A DNA stretch of 64,000 nucleotides, from contig NZ_JOIU01000025.1 in NCBI RefSeq assembly GCF_000720135.1, forward strand, positions 1 to 64,000, in the 5' to 3' direction. The stretch is from Streptomyces sp. NRRL S-1022 (lineage in GTDB: Bacteria; Actinomycetota; Actinomycetes; Streptomycetales; Streptomycetaceae). The position numbers and the translations under genes are program-made. Under the pieces are notes generated by a model that saw nothing but the letters and a program-made list of their open reading frames with translations, did no database searches and was not told the DNA's origin. This document shows, in pieces, positions 34,468-43,389 of this stretch (within the stretch, counting starts at the first letter, position 1; every line of letters starts with the position of its first letter).

Positions 34468-35163
34468 GTGGAAAACGGCGCCGCCCCGACCGCCAAGCCC
34501 GTGATCGTCGCGATCGACGGTCCCTCCGGCACGGGCAAGTCGAGCACGTCGAAGGCCGTGGCCGCGCAGCTCGGCCTCAGCTACCTGGACACCGGTGCCC
34601 AGTACCGGGCGATCACCTGGTGGATGGTGACCAACGGCATCGACCTGGAGGACCCGACCGCCATCGCGGCCGTCGCCGGCAAGCCGGAGATCGTCTCCGG
34701 CACCGACCCGGCCGCCCCGGCCATCTCGGTCGACGGCGTCGACGTCGCCGGCCCGATCCGCACCCAGGAGGTCACCTCCAAGGTCAGCGCGGTCAGCGCG
34801 GTGCCCGAGGTGCGCGCCCGGATCACCGAGCTGCAGCGCTCGCTGGCCGCCGCCGCGGAGCACGGCATCGTGGTCGAGGGCCGGGACATCGGTACGACCG
34901 TCCTCCCGGACGCCGACCTGAAGATCTTCCTCACCGCTTCCCCGGAGGCCCGTGCGGCCCGCCGCAGCGGTGAGCTGAAGGGCGCCGACCTGCACGCCAC
35001 CCGCGAGGCCCTGATCAAGCGGGACGCGGCCGACTCCAGCCGCAAGACCTCGCCGCTCGCCAAGGCCGGCGACGCGGTCGAGGTGGACACCACCGAGCTC
35101 ACTCTCGCCCAGGTCATCGAGTGCGTCGTCACCCTGGTCGAGGAGAAGCGAGCCGGGAAGTGA
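34468..35163 (+). CDS. cmk: Cytidylate kinase
   Basis: The 231-residue (d)CMP kinase has its P-loop in IDGPSGTGKSSTSKAVA, the NMP-binding region DTGAQYRAITW, and EGRDIGTTVLPDADLKIFLTA with the LID arginines behind it. The length is standard. GTG 34468 has CCAGGAAGG upstream. It overlaps the acyltransferase start by GTGA and belongs to the cmk-plsC-der group that is conserved in actinobacteria. Confidence 0.96.
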   Translation: MENGAAPTAKPVIVAIDGPSGTGKSSTSKAVAAQLGLSYLDTGAQYRAITWWMVTNGIDLEDPTAIAAVAGKPEIVSGTDPAAPAISVDGVDVAGPIRTQEVTSKVSAVSAVPEVRARITELQRSLAAAAEHGIVVEGRDIGTTVLPDADLKIFLTASPEARAARRSGELKGADLHATREALIKRDAADSSRKTSPLAKAGDAVEVDTTELTLAQVIECVVTLVEEKRAGK

Positions 35164-35813
35164 CCGAGCCGTCCGTGCCCTCGGAGCGGGGGGCCGAGGT
35201 CGGGCGGCGCATCGGCGTCGGCCTGATGTACGGCCTGTGGAAGCCGCGTGTGCTCGGCGCCTGGCGGGTGCCGGCCACCGGCCCGGTGATCCTCGCCGTG
35301 AACCACTCCCACAACATCGACGGCCCGATGGTGATGGGCGTGGCGCCGCGCCCCACCCACTTCTTGATCAAGAAGGAGGCCTTCGTCGGCCCGCTGGACG
35401 CCTTCCTGACCGGCATCGGCCAGCTGAAGGTGGACCGCACGGCCGCCGACCGCACCGCGATCGGCCGGGCCCTCGGCGTGCTGGCGGCCGGGGGAGTGCT
35501 GGGCATCTTCCCGGAGGGCACCCGGGGCGAGGGCGACTTCGCCGCGCTGCGGGCCGGGCTCGCCTACTTCGCGGTGCGCAGCGGGGCACCGATCGTGCCC
35601 GTGGCCGTCCTGGGAAGCTCCGGGCGGCCCGGACGGTTGACCAAGGCGCTGCCCCCGCTGCGCTCCCGGATCGACGTCGTCTTCGGCGACCCGTTCGAGG
35701 CGGGCGACGGCTCCGGGCGGCGTACGCGCAAGGCGCTGGACGAGGCGACCGAGCGCATCCGCAAGCAGCTCATCAGCCACCTGGAAAACGCCGGGCGCCT
35801 GACCGGGCGCTAG
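35160..35813 (+). CDS. 1-acyl-glycerol-3-phosphate acyltransferase family protein
   Basis: The 217-residue PlsC-type membrane-associated enzyme has catalytic HSHNIDGP (an HX4D motif, ~41), the acceptor-binding GIFPEGTRGEGDF and the block VPVAVLGSSG. It should acylate lysophosphatidate or a related lysolipid. GTG 35160 overlaps the cmk stop. The lack of long hydrophobic helices suggests peripheral membrane binding. The cmk-plsC-der order is a known conserved string. Confidence 0.92.
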   Translation: MTEPSVPSERGAEVGRRIGVGLMYGLWKPRVLGAWRVPATGPVILAVNHSHNIDGPMVMGVAPRPTHFLIKKEAFVGPLDAFLTGIGQLKVDRTAADRTAIGRALGVLAAGGVLGIFPEGTRGEGDFAALRAGLAYFAVRSGAPIVPVAVLGSSGRPGRLTKALPPLRSRIDVVFGDPFEAGDGSGRRTRKALDEATERIRKQLISHLENAGRLTGR

Positions 35814-35891
35814 GCGACACTTGAGTAGTGGATCAGCCCATGCGGGGCTTTTCCACCGATCACCACGAATGAACGACGAGGTACGGACTTC

Positions 35892-37373
35892 ATGAACGAC
35901 GACATCCAGCCCGGCGACTCGGCTGAGCACGAGTACGACCACGGGGCTCTCGGCGACGCCGAGTACGCGGAGTTCATGGAGCTCGCCGCGGTAGAGGGCT
36001 TCGACATCGAGGACGTCGAGGGCGCCATCGAGGCGGCGGGCCACGGCCCGCTGCCCGTGCTCGCCGTCGTCGGCCGCCCCAATGTCGGCAAGTCGACCCT
36101 GGTGAACCGGATGATCGGCCGCCGCGAGGCGGTCGTGGAGGACCGTCCGGGCGTCACCCGCGACCGCGTCACCTACGAGGCCGAGTGGGCCGGCCGCCGC
36201 TTCAAGGTCGTCGACACCGGCGGCTGGGAGCAGGACGTCCTCGGCATCGACGCCTCCGTGGCCGCGCAGGCCGAGTACGCGATCGAGGCGGCCGACGCGG
36301 TCGTCTTCGTGGTCGACGCCAAGGTCGGCGCCACCGACACCGACGAGGCGGTCGTCCGGCTGCTGCGCAAGGCCGGCAAGCCGGTCGTGCTCTGCGCCAA
36401 CAAGGTCGACGGCCCCAGCGGCGAGGCCGACGCGGCCTACCTGTGGAACCTCGGCCTCGGCGAGCCCCACCCGGTCTCGGCCCTGCACGGCCGCGGCACC
36501 GGCGACATGCTCGACGCCGTCCTCGACGTCCTGCCGGACGCCCCCGAGCAGTCCTTCGGCACCGCGATCGGCGGCCCCCGCCGCATCGCCCTGATCGGCC
36601 GCCCGAACGTCGGCAAGTCCTCGCTGCTGAACAAGGTGGCCGGCGAGGAGCGGGTCGTCGTCAACGAGCTGGCGGGCACCACCCGCGACCCGGTCGACGA
36701 GTTGATCGAACTCGGTGGCAAGACGTGGAAGTTCGTGGACACCGCCGGCATCCGCAAGCGGGTCCACCTCCAGCAGGGCGCCGACTACTACGCCTCGCTG
36801 CGCACGGCCGCCGCCGTGGAGAAGGCCGAGGTCGCCGTCGTCCTGATCGACGCCTCCGAGAACATCTCCGTGCAGGACCAGCGGATCGTCACCATGGCGG
36901 TCGACGCGGGCCGCGCGCTGGTCCTCGCCCTCAACAAGTGGGACACCCTCGACGAGGAGCGCCGCTACTACCTGGAGCGGGAGATCGAGACCGAGCTGGG
37001 CCAGGTCGCCTGGGCGCCCCGGGTCAACGTCTCGGCGCGCACCGGCCGGCACATGGAGAAGCTGGTCCCGGCGATCGAGACCGCGCTGGCCGGCTGGGAG
37101 ACGCGCGTCCCCACGGGCCGCCTGAACGCCTTCCTCGGCGAGCTGGTCTCGGCCCACCCGCACCCCGTCCGGGGCGGCAAGCAGCCGCGCATCCTGTTCG
37201 GTACCCAGGCCGGCACCAAGCCCCCGCGGTTCGTGCTCTTCGCCTCCGGCTTCATCGAGGCGGGCTACCGGCGCTTCATCGAGCGCCGGCTGCGCGAGGA
37301 GTTCGGCTTCGAGGGCACCCCGATCCACATCTCGGTGCGGGTGCGCGAGAAGCGCGGCGCGAAGAAGAAGTAA
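35892..37373 (+). CDS. der: Ribosome-associated GTPase Der (EngA)
   Basis: The 493-residue protein has two tandem GTPase domains. The first has [14 protein letters not shown] (~60), [13 protein letters not shown] and NKVDG; the second has [14 protein letters not shown] (~237), [20 protein letters not shown] and NKWD. A KH-like C-terminal domain (~405-493) ends with a basic tail. It matures the 50S ribosomal subunit. An acidic N-terminal extension of ~50 residues is typical of Streptomyces. The ATG lies 78 bases after the acyltransferase stop. Confidence 0.97.
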   Translation: MNDDIQPGDSAEHEYDHGALGDAEYAEFMELAAVEGFDIEDVEGAIEAAGHGPLPVLAVVGRPNVGKSTLVNRMIGRREAVVEDRPGVTRDRVTYEAEWAGRRFKVVDTGGWEQDVLGIDASVAAQAEYAIEAADAVVFVVDAKVGATDTDEAVVRLLRKAGKPVVLCANKVDGPSGEADAAYLWNLGLGEPHPVSALHGRGTGDMLDAVLDVLPDAPEQSFGTAIGGPRRIALIGRPNVGKSSLLNKVAGEERVVVNELAGTTRDPVDELIELGGKTWKFVDTAGIRKRVHLQQGADYYASLRTAAAVEKAEVAVVLIDASENISVQDQRIVTMAVDAGRALVLALNKWDTLDEERRYYLEREIETELGQVAWAPRVNVSARTGRHMEKLVPAIETALAGWETRVPTGRLNAFLGELVSAHPHPVRGGKQPRILFGTQAGTKPPRFVLFASGFIEAGYRRFIERRLREEFGFEGTPIHISVRVREKRGAKKK

Positions 37374-37384
37374 CGGCCGTACGC

Positions 37385-37430
37385 CGTGAAGGGCGGCCCC
37401 CCCGGCTCTGACGGGGGGCCGCCCTTCACG
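37385..37430. terminator. Terminator between der and a convergent gene
   Basis: A perfect 18-base-pair stem, CGTGAAGGGCGGCCCCCC with its complement, flanks a 10-base loop. It lies 11 bases after the der stop and 12 bases before the end of the convergent hypothetical gene, so it serves both. Confidence 0.85.
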
Positions 37431-37442
37431 TCCGGGCGCCTG

Positions 37443-37838
37443 TCACGCGCCCCGGCGCTGTCCCGGCGGCAGGGCCACGGCCGGGACATAGTGCATCCCG
37501 GTCTCGTGCTGCCGGCCGAGCGTGCCGACCCGCTGCCACTGCGACTGCTGCCGGGCGCTGTAGGCCCCCGCGCTGTAGGCGCTGTACGAGCTGCTGAACG
37601 ACCCCGGCCGGTGGCCGCCGTACGTGCCCGAGGCGTCCGGGAGGTCCCCGAAGGCGCTGAACCTCAGCCCCTCCTCGCCGCTGCGGTCGCCCGGCAGCGT
37701 ACGGAAGGCCTTGACCCACTCCGCGTAGAGCGAGTCGTAGATCGGCGTGGCCGACGGTCCACCGGCGGGCTCGTGCGCCGCCCGGGCGGACGGCACGGAC
37801 GAAAAGGACCGGCGGGGAGGAGTGTCGTATGCGTGCAC
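37443..37838 (-). CDS. Small hypothetical protein (DUF6643-like)
   Basis: The 131-residue soluble protein has no catalytic motif. The recognisable core is ATPIYDSLYAEWVKAFRTLP (~30-49), then a Ser/Tyr/Ala-rich low-complexity stretch (SFSSSYSAYSAGAYSARQQS) and the end HETGMHYVPAVALPPGQRR. I believe this fits a Streptomyces-only family, DUF6643, but the match is from memory. The start is GTG 37838. The gene converges with der and is followed upstream by another minus-strand hypothetical gene. Confidence 0.7.
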   Translation of the reverse strand: MHAYDTPPRRSFSSVPSARAAHEPAGGPSATPIYDSLYAEWVKAFRTLPGDRSGEEGLRFSAFGDLPDASGTYGGHRPGSFSSSYSAYSAGAYSARQQSQWQRVGTLGRQHETGMHYVPAVALPPGQRRGA

Positions 37839-37929
37839 GTATGTCCAAACGACGGGGACGTCAAAGGGATGCGGTCCGGCAACCCCTGAGGGTCACGAAC
37901 CGCCGTTGCCGCCGCCCGGTGTGCGGTGG

Positions 37930-38715
37930 TCAGGTACCGGCGAGCGGCAGCGCCACGGCGACCAACTTCCCGTTGGCGGCGGCCTTGTCCAGCGCGTCCC
38001 GCAGCAGGTCCTCCCGGGGCTGACGGCCGATCGAGCCCACCGGCGCCGCGTACATCAGCACCTGCTGGTGCTTGTTGGCGGCGGCCCGCCAGCTGTCGGT
38101 CACCTGCAGCGGCTGGTGCGCCTGCCACCAGGCGACCGGCTGTCCGCCGTGCGCCGAGGGCTGCAGCACCGCGTGCAGCTGGCCCATGGCCAGCAGGACG
38201 GACCAGCCGTGCAGCACCGGCGGGACGGACGCCAGCTCGGTCACCGGCATGAAGCCCTGCTCGATGAGGAGCGGGAGGAAGTCGTCACCGGCCGTGATGG
38301 TGCCCGGGCGGGCGATGGGCGAGGTCGGCTCGACGAGGAGCGCCGGGTGCAACTCGCCGTGGATCAGGACGAGTCCGCTGGTCACCCCGAGTACGGCCTG
38401 CTCGGGCACGGCCCTGTGCGGTGCGCCGCCGGCCAGGTCGCCGGCGCCGATGGACCGGACGGCGCCCTGCAGCTGCTCCTCCGTCACCTGGACGACCTGC
38501 GAGGGCAGGCAGCTGGCGTGGGCGAAGGCGAGGACGGCGGTCTCGTCGCCGACGAACAGGACGGTGCTGGTGCGCTCCTGCTCGGAGTCGCCCGGGGTGC
38601 GACAGGACGTGCAGTCGTAACTGCCCGGGGCGTTCTCTCCGGCGAGCAGCCGGTCGGCTTCTTCGTCGCCGATCTCGGCGCGTACGGCGTCGCTGACGTC
38701 GAGCATGCGCGGCAC
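37930..38715 (-). CDS. Conserved hypothetical protein with CxxC motif
   Basis: The 261-residue soluble protein is not assigned to a function. A single CTSC pair (~residue 36) near GSYDCTSCRTPGD could bind metal or be redox-active. The middle contains TAVLAFAHASCLPSQVVQVTEE and a beta-rich stretch, and the end DALDKAAANGKLVAVALPLAG is well structured. The start GTG 38715 has GAGGGAGCC upstream. Homologues in the same place of other Streptomyces chromosomes are likely. Confidence 0.75.
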   Translation of the reverse strand: MPRMLDVSDAVRAEIGDEEADRLLAGENAPGSYDCTSCRTPGDSEQERTSTVLFVGDETAVLAFAHASCLPSQVVQVTEEQLQGAVRSIGAGDLAGGAPHRAVPEQAVLGVTSGLVLIHGELHPALLVEPTSPIARPGTITAGDDFLPLLIEQGFMPVTELASVPPVLHGWSVLLAMGQLHAVLQPSAHGGQPVAWWQAHQPLQVTDSWRAAANKHQQVLMYAAPVGSIGRQPREDLLRDALDKAAANGKLVAVALPLAGT

Positions 38716-38842
38716 GGGTGGCTCCCTCGGGATGCGGGGCTGGGGTCGGCCGGGTGGCTCCCGGCCGATGAGCCCCGGGGCTCAGGGCTCATGAAGAAGA
38801 CAACGGGCGTCCTGTGGTGGGGGTCACGCCCCGAGGGGGAAC

Positions 38843-38891
38843 GGTTCGAAGCTTCCACCACACAGCGTCACTGTACGTGACTGTTCGAACC
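38843..38891. promoter_or_regulatory. Nested inverted repeats upstream of the CxxC protein gene
   Basis: The outer arms GGTTCGAA (38843-38850) and TTCGAACC (38884-38891) enclose an inner pair GTCAC-TGTAC-GTGAC (38867-38881). They lie 128-176 bases before the GTG 38715 of the minus-strand gene and 370 bases before the plus-strand transglycosylase gene, so they may be operators for either. Nothing else supportable was found in the 38716-39258 gap apart from the leader hairpin listed next. Confidence 0.4.
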
Positions 38892-39000
38892 CTTTCCGTC
38901 AGCGCCGTGCATGGTCAAGGAACTTGAAGGGGTGATGTGGGTCACGGTTTACGCAGGGTGGTGGTCGACAAATCAGGAAATCGGCGCATGTAGTGGGTGA

Positions 39001-39966
<966 letters not shown>

Positions 39967-39988
39967 GGCCCGGACCCGACTCGGCCGA

Positions 39989-40018
39989 CAGGCGCCGTCC
40001 CGGCGGGGACGGCGCCTG
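39989..40018 (+). terminator. Terminator after the transglycosylase gene
   Basis: CAGGCGCCGTCCC pairs perfectly with GGGACGGCGCCTG over 13 bases around a 4-base loop, 22 bases after the stop. The rest of the 39967-40328 gap shows no gene. A TAGCGT -10-like hexamer near 40317 stands just before the next ATG. Confidence 0.8.
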
Positions 40019-40328
40019 CCGGCGTCCGGCGATTGTGTGCCGAATCCGTGAAAATTCCCCTCCGGCGTCAACCTGACCGCCGACGCGGCGGATTGCGCGG
40101 ACAAACGCGTCCGGGGTCGCCCCGGTCACCGGTCGCGGCGCTTTACTCGGGGGAATTCGGAACGGCTCTCCGACACGCATGAATTCTGCTCGATTACCCC
40201 GGTAAGCCGAACGGAAACCCCCGTACGGGTGACGGAGTTCGAGCAAAGCGCGGCCCCGCAGGCTGTGACAGAAGTGTGACGGGAGACTGACCCTTCTCTT
40301 ACCCGCACCGCCGGACTAGCGTGGCCGC

Positions 40329-40544
40329 ATGGCACCGAATCCCACTCCGCAGGCGGAGCCCCAGGACAGTCCGGACGGGTACGTCGGCCTCGACGCCGCG
40401 CACGCCCAGCGGCTCGCCCGGCAGCGCGGATGGCCGACGGTACGGTCCCTGCCGCCGGACGCGATCATCACCATGGAGTACCGGGCCGGACGGCTGAACT
40501 TCGAGGTGCGGGACGGCCGGGTGGCCCGTGCCTGGAAGGGCTGA
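40329..40544 (+). CDS. Peptidase inhibitor I78 family protein
   Basis: The 71-residue cytosolic protein has the I78 fold signature: YVGLDAAHAQRLARQRGW (~19-36), then PPDAIITMEYRAGRLNFEV and the end DGRVARAWKG. I78 members inhibit serine peptidases in some fungi and bacteria; here there is no signal peptide, so an internal target or another role is possible. A probable -10 (TAGCGT) sits only about six bases before the ATG and no ribosome site is seen, so translation is probably leaderless. Confidence 0.82.
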   Translation: MAPNPTPQAEPQDSPDGYVGLDAAHAQRLARQRGWPTVRSLPPDAIITMEYRAGRLNFEVRDGRVARAWKG

Positions 40545-40570
40545 CCCCCCTCCCGGTCCGGACACGCGTA

Positions 40571-40612
40571 CGGCGAAGGCCCCGCTCCTCCTCGGGAGCG
40601 GGGCCTTCGCCG
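40571..40612. terminator. Terminator between I78 and PAP2 genes
   Basis: A perfect 18-base-pair stem, CGGCGAAGGCCCCGCTCC with its complement, flanks a 6-base loop. It lies 26 bases after the I78 gene and 51 bases before the end of the convergent PAP2 gene. Confidence 0.85.
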
Positions 40613-40663
40613 TGGCGCGGGGCGGGGCGGTGTGCGTACCGGAACCCGCCGCCGTCGCGGCCG

Positions 40664-41707
40664 TCAGCCGCCGGTCAGCGGGCGGGCCGACGGGGACGTG
40701 CCGCGCGGCACGCGGTCGGCGTGCGCGAGACGGTCGGCGTGCGGCGGGCGGCGGCTGCCCGCCGGGGTGACCGGGGTGCGCTCCGACCGGGCCGTGTGCG
40801 GCCCCGGCGCCAGGTGCGCCAGGCCCCGGGAGGCCCGGGTCGGGGAGACCGGCTCGCGGACCGGCACCGGCTGTCCGGCCGGCACCCCGCGGGTCTTGAG
40901 CAGCACCGGCCTGACGGGGACGGCCGGTTCGGGCGCGGGCAGGCCGCGGCGGTCGCGCCAGCGGTCGCGCAGGTCGAACAGCCACAGCTCCGCCTTGGTG
41001 ATCAGCGGCTCGCACCAGGGCAGCGCGAGCAGGATCAGCAGACCCGCGGCCCAGCCCAGCAGCACGTCGCTCAGCCAGTGCGTACCGAGGTAGACGGTGG
41101 TGAGGCCGACGCCGAGCGAGGTGACGGCGGAGAGGGCCGACAGCCAGCGGCGCGCTCTCGGGCTGGAGGCCAGATACGCCAGGATTCCCCAGGTCACGAC
41201 CGCGTTGGCGGTGTGGCCGCTGGGGAATATATCGCCGCCCAGGCCCATCTCGTTCGAGCCGATCACGGTGGCGTAGTGCGGACCGAGCCGGCCCATGCCG
41301 AGCTTGGCGGCGCCGACCGTGATGTTCAGCAGCAGCAGCGAGGCGGCCAGGGTGAGCAGCGGGCGCAGGGTGTGCTGCCGCCAGGAGCGCCAGCCGAGCC
41401 AGGCCGCGACCATCACGGCGGTGGGGCCGCGCTGGCCCAGCACCACGTAGTAGTCGAGGAACGCGTGGATCTCGGGCCACTGCTGGTACGGCCGGAAGAA
41501 CATGACCTGCCAGTCCAGCCGGACCAGCCAGGAGGTGGTCACCACGGCCCACACGATCGCCAGGTAGAAAGCCAGGGTCGCCGAGAACAGGACGACCCGG
41601 TGCCGGCTCATCCTCGGCACATCGATGTGGGCCGGTCGTTCCGGCTCACGGTCCAGTCTGGCGAACACCCGGTCCAGACGCCGGGTGAGGTTTCGTTCGG
41701 TACGCAC
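40664..41707 (-). CDS. PAP2-superfamily membrane phosphatase-like protein
   Basis: The 347-residue membrane protein has about six helices. PAP2 motifs are partly kept: motif 1 KLGMGRLGP, motif 2 FPSGHTANAV with the catalytic His, motif 3 VYLGTHWLSDVLLGW with the second His and Asp. The Arg of motif 1 (RP) is Gly, and the SR of motif 3 is TT, so phosphate binding may differ from lipid phosphatases such as undecaprenyl-PP phosphatase. A Pro/Arg-rich tail of ~80 residues is cytosolic. GTG 41707 is chosen by content; the ATG at 41791 lies in a low-coding stretch. Confidence 0.82.
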   Translation of the reverse strand: MRTERNLTRRLDRVFARLDREPERPAHIDVPRMSRHRVVLFSATLAFYLAIVWAVVTTSWLVRLDWQVMFFRPYQQWPEIHAFLDYYVVLGQRGPTAVMVAAWLGWRSWRQHTLRPLLTLAASLLLLNITVGAAKLGMGRLGPHYATVIGSNEMGLGGDIFPSGHTANAVVTWGILAYLASSPRARRWLSALSAVTSLGVGLTTVYLGTHWLSDVLLGWAAGLLILLALPWCEPLITKAELWLFDLRDRWRDRRGLPAPEPAVPVRPVLLKTRGVPAGQPVPVREPVSPTRASRGLAHLAPGPHTARSERTPVTPAGSRRPPHADRLAHADRVPRGTSPSARPLTGG

Positions 41708-41944
41708 CCAATCGACGTTACAGCGAGTGAGCGGTGTTCCCGGTCGAAACAGCGGCTTTGTGATGACGATGTGATGTGGGAAACGTCTCAAGGGCGCGCC
41801 GAATTCCCGGGATTCCGCAATCCGGGGACACCGATCGGGCCAATTCCTTTGATCATGCCGGGTGTTGTTTATATGGCGCTTATGAATGTGTTAACCCGGC
41901 CCTGGCGTGGAATTTTCCGGGGCGTCATCGGCCGGCCGGGTGGA

Positions 41945-43129
41945 TCACGGCGGGCCGGAGCCGTTCAGCCAGAACGCCCCGTAGACCGCCGCCACGACCG
42001 CCAACCCCGCGATGACCAGGGCCGATCGGGAGGTGCGCAGCCGGGCCAGGGCGCCGGCGAGCGGCAGCAGCACCGGGAAGGCGGGCATCAGCAGCCGCGG
42101 CTTGGAGCCGAAGTAGCTCGACGCGCACAGGGCGAGAGCGAGCACGACCCCCGTGTACACCAGCAGGACGACCGGCTGGCGCCCGCGGACTCCGGTGACG
42201 TAGAGCCAGATCAGCAGGGCCACCCCGGCGATCAGGCCGACGCCGGCGAGGGCGGACGGAAATGACGTGAACTTGTCGGCCACGAAGCGGGCGAAGGCGT
42301 AGCCGCCGTCGAACCCGTTGCGCCACCCGGCCTGGACGTCCAGGTAGCCGAGCGGGCCCCGGCCGGTGCGCCGGCCGACCCACAGGACGTACCCGGCGGC
42401 GCCGAGCGGGGCGAGCAGCATGCCCAGCGCGCGGCGCCGGACGAGGGTGCGTTCGTGGTGGTGCGCGCCCGGCGCGTGCCGCGTGCCGCGCTCTCGCACG
42501 AAAGAGACCACGCCCGCCGTCCACACCGCGGCGACCACCGCCAGCCCCACCGGCCGGGTCAGCCCCGCCAGCGCCGCCAGCGCGCCCGCGCTCACCCACC
42601 GCCCGGTCAGCACCGCGTACAGCGACCAGGCCGCCAGCGCGGTGAACAGCGACTCGCTGTACGCCATCGACTGCACGATCCCGACCGGCAGCACCGCCCA
42701 CAGCAGCACCGCGCACAGGCCGACCCGCGGCCCGTACACCCGGTCCGCGACCGCGAAGATCCCGGCCGCGGCGGCCACCGAGGCCAGCAGGCTCACCGCG
42801 AACCCGGCATCCGCGTACGACAGCGGGGCGAGCGCGTGCCCCAGCCGCTCCAGCCACGGCAGCAGCGGGAAGAACGCCAGGTTGGAGTGGACGTCCCCGT
42901 TCGGCAGCCGCACCTCGTAGCCGTAGCCCAGGTCGGCGACCCGGGTGTACCAGAGGGAGTCCCAGCGGGCGGTCAGCAGGGTGTACGCGCTCTTGCCGTG
43001 CGCGGCGCTCCACACCGCCAGCACGAGCAGCCCCAGGGCGCGGACCGCCGCATAGCCCAGCAGGGCCGGCGCCGCCCGGCGCAGGAGGGGGGCGCGGGCG
43101 GTGTCCACGCGCGTCGCGAGATCGGTCAC
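41945..43129 (-). CDS. Integral membrane glycosyltransferase-like protein (PIG-V/GT-C type)
   Basis: The 394-residue protein has about nine to ten membrane helices and an N-terminal region RWDSLWYTRVADLGYGY (~60) followed by SNLAFFPLLPWLERL. Acidic residues at the end of the first helix and PLLPWL blocks are typical of GT-C mannosyltransferases (PIG-V/DUF2029 groups) that use lipid-linked sugars. The acceptor is unknown. The start is GTG 43129. It is divergent from the MFS pump gene. Confidence 0.75.
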   Translation of the reverse strand: MTDLATRVDTARAPLLRRAAPALLGYAAVRALGLLVLAVWSAAHGKSAYTLLTARWDSLWYTRVADLGYGYEVRLPNGDVHSNLAFFPLLPWLERLGHALAPLSYADAGFAVSLLASVAAAAGIFAVADRVYGPRVGLCAVLLWAVLPVGIVQSMAYSESLFTALAAWSLYAVLTGRWVSAGALAALAGLTRPVGLAVVAAVWTAGVVSFVRERGTRHAPGAHHHERTLVRRRALGMLLAPLGAAGYVLWVGRRTGRGPLGYLDVQAGWRNGFDGGYAFARFVADKFTSFPSALAGVGLIAGVALLIWLYVTGVRGRQPVVLLVYTGVVLALALCASSYFGSKPRLLMPAFPVLLPLAGALARLRTSRSALVIAGLAVVAAVYGAFWLNGSGPP

Positions 43130-43251
43130 GGGCTCGATTATCGACCGCCCCCGACACCGGACCGGTCGCCGGGTGGGGGTCAAGAGGGGAGGGCGTGGCG
43201 TACGCCACACGGGTTCCGTCGTGCGTGTGAGAGGTCCGCCACGTGGCCCCC

Positions 43252-43282
43252 GGGTGAACTCGCGTACGCTGGCGAGTCACCC
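43252..43282 (+). promoter_or_regulatory. Inverted repeat around the probable -10 of the MFS pump gene
   Basis: GGGTGAACTCGC (43252-43263) and GCGAGTCACCC (43272-43282) are complements except for one extra A, and the spacer holds TACGCT, a good Streptomyces -10. A dimeric repressor bound here would block the promoter of the MFS gene at 43390. No regulator gene is adjacent. Confidence 0.6.
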
Positions 43283-43389
43283 GCGTGGGTTCGCGCGGGC
43301 CGGAGACACCGCTCCTCTCCGGCCGTACGACAGGGAGTCCCCACCCCGTCGGTCCGCCCCACGCGAGGGATCATCTGGGAGGTACGTAC

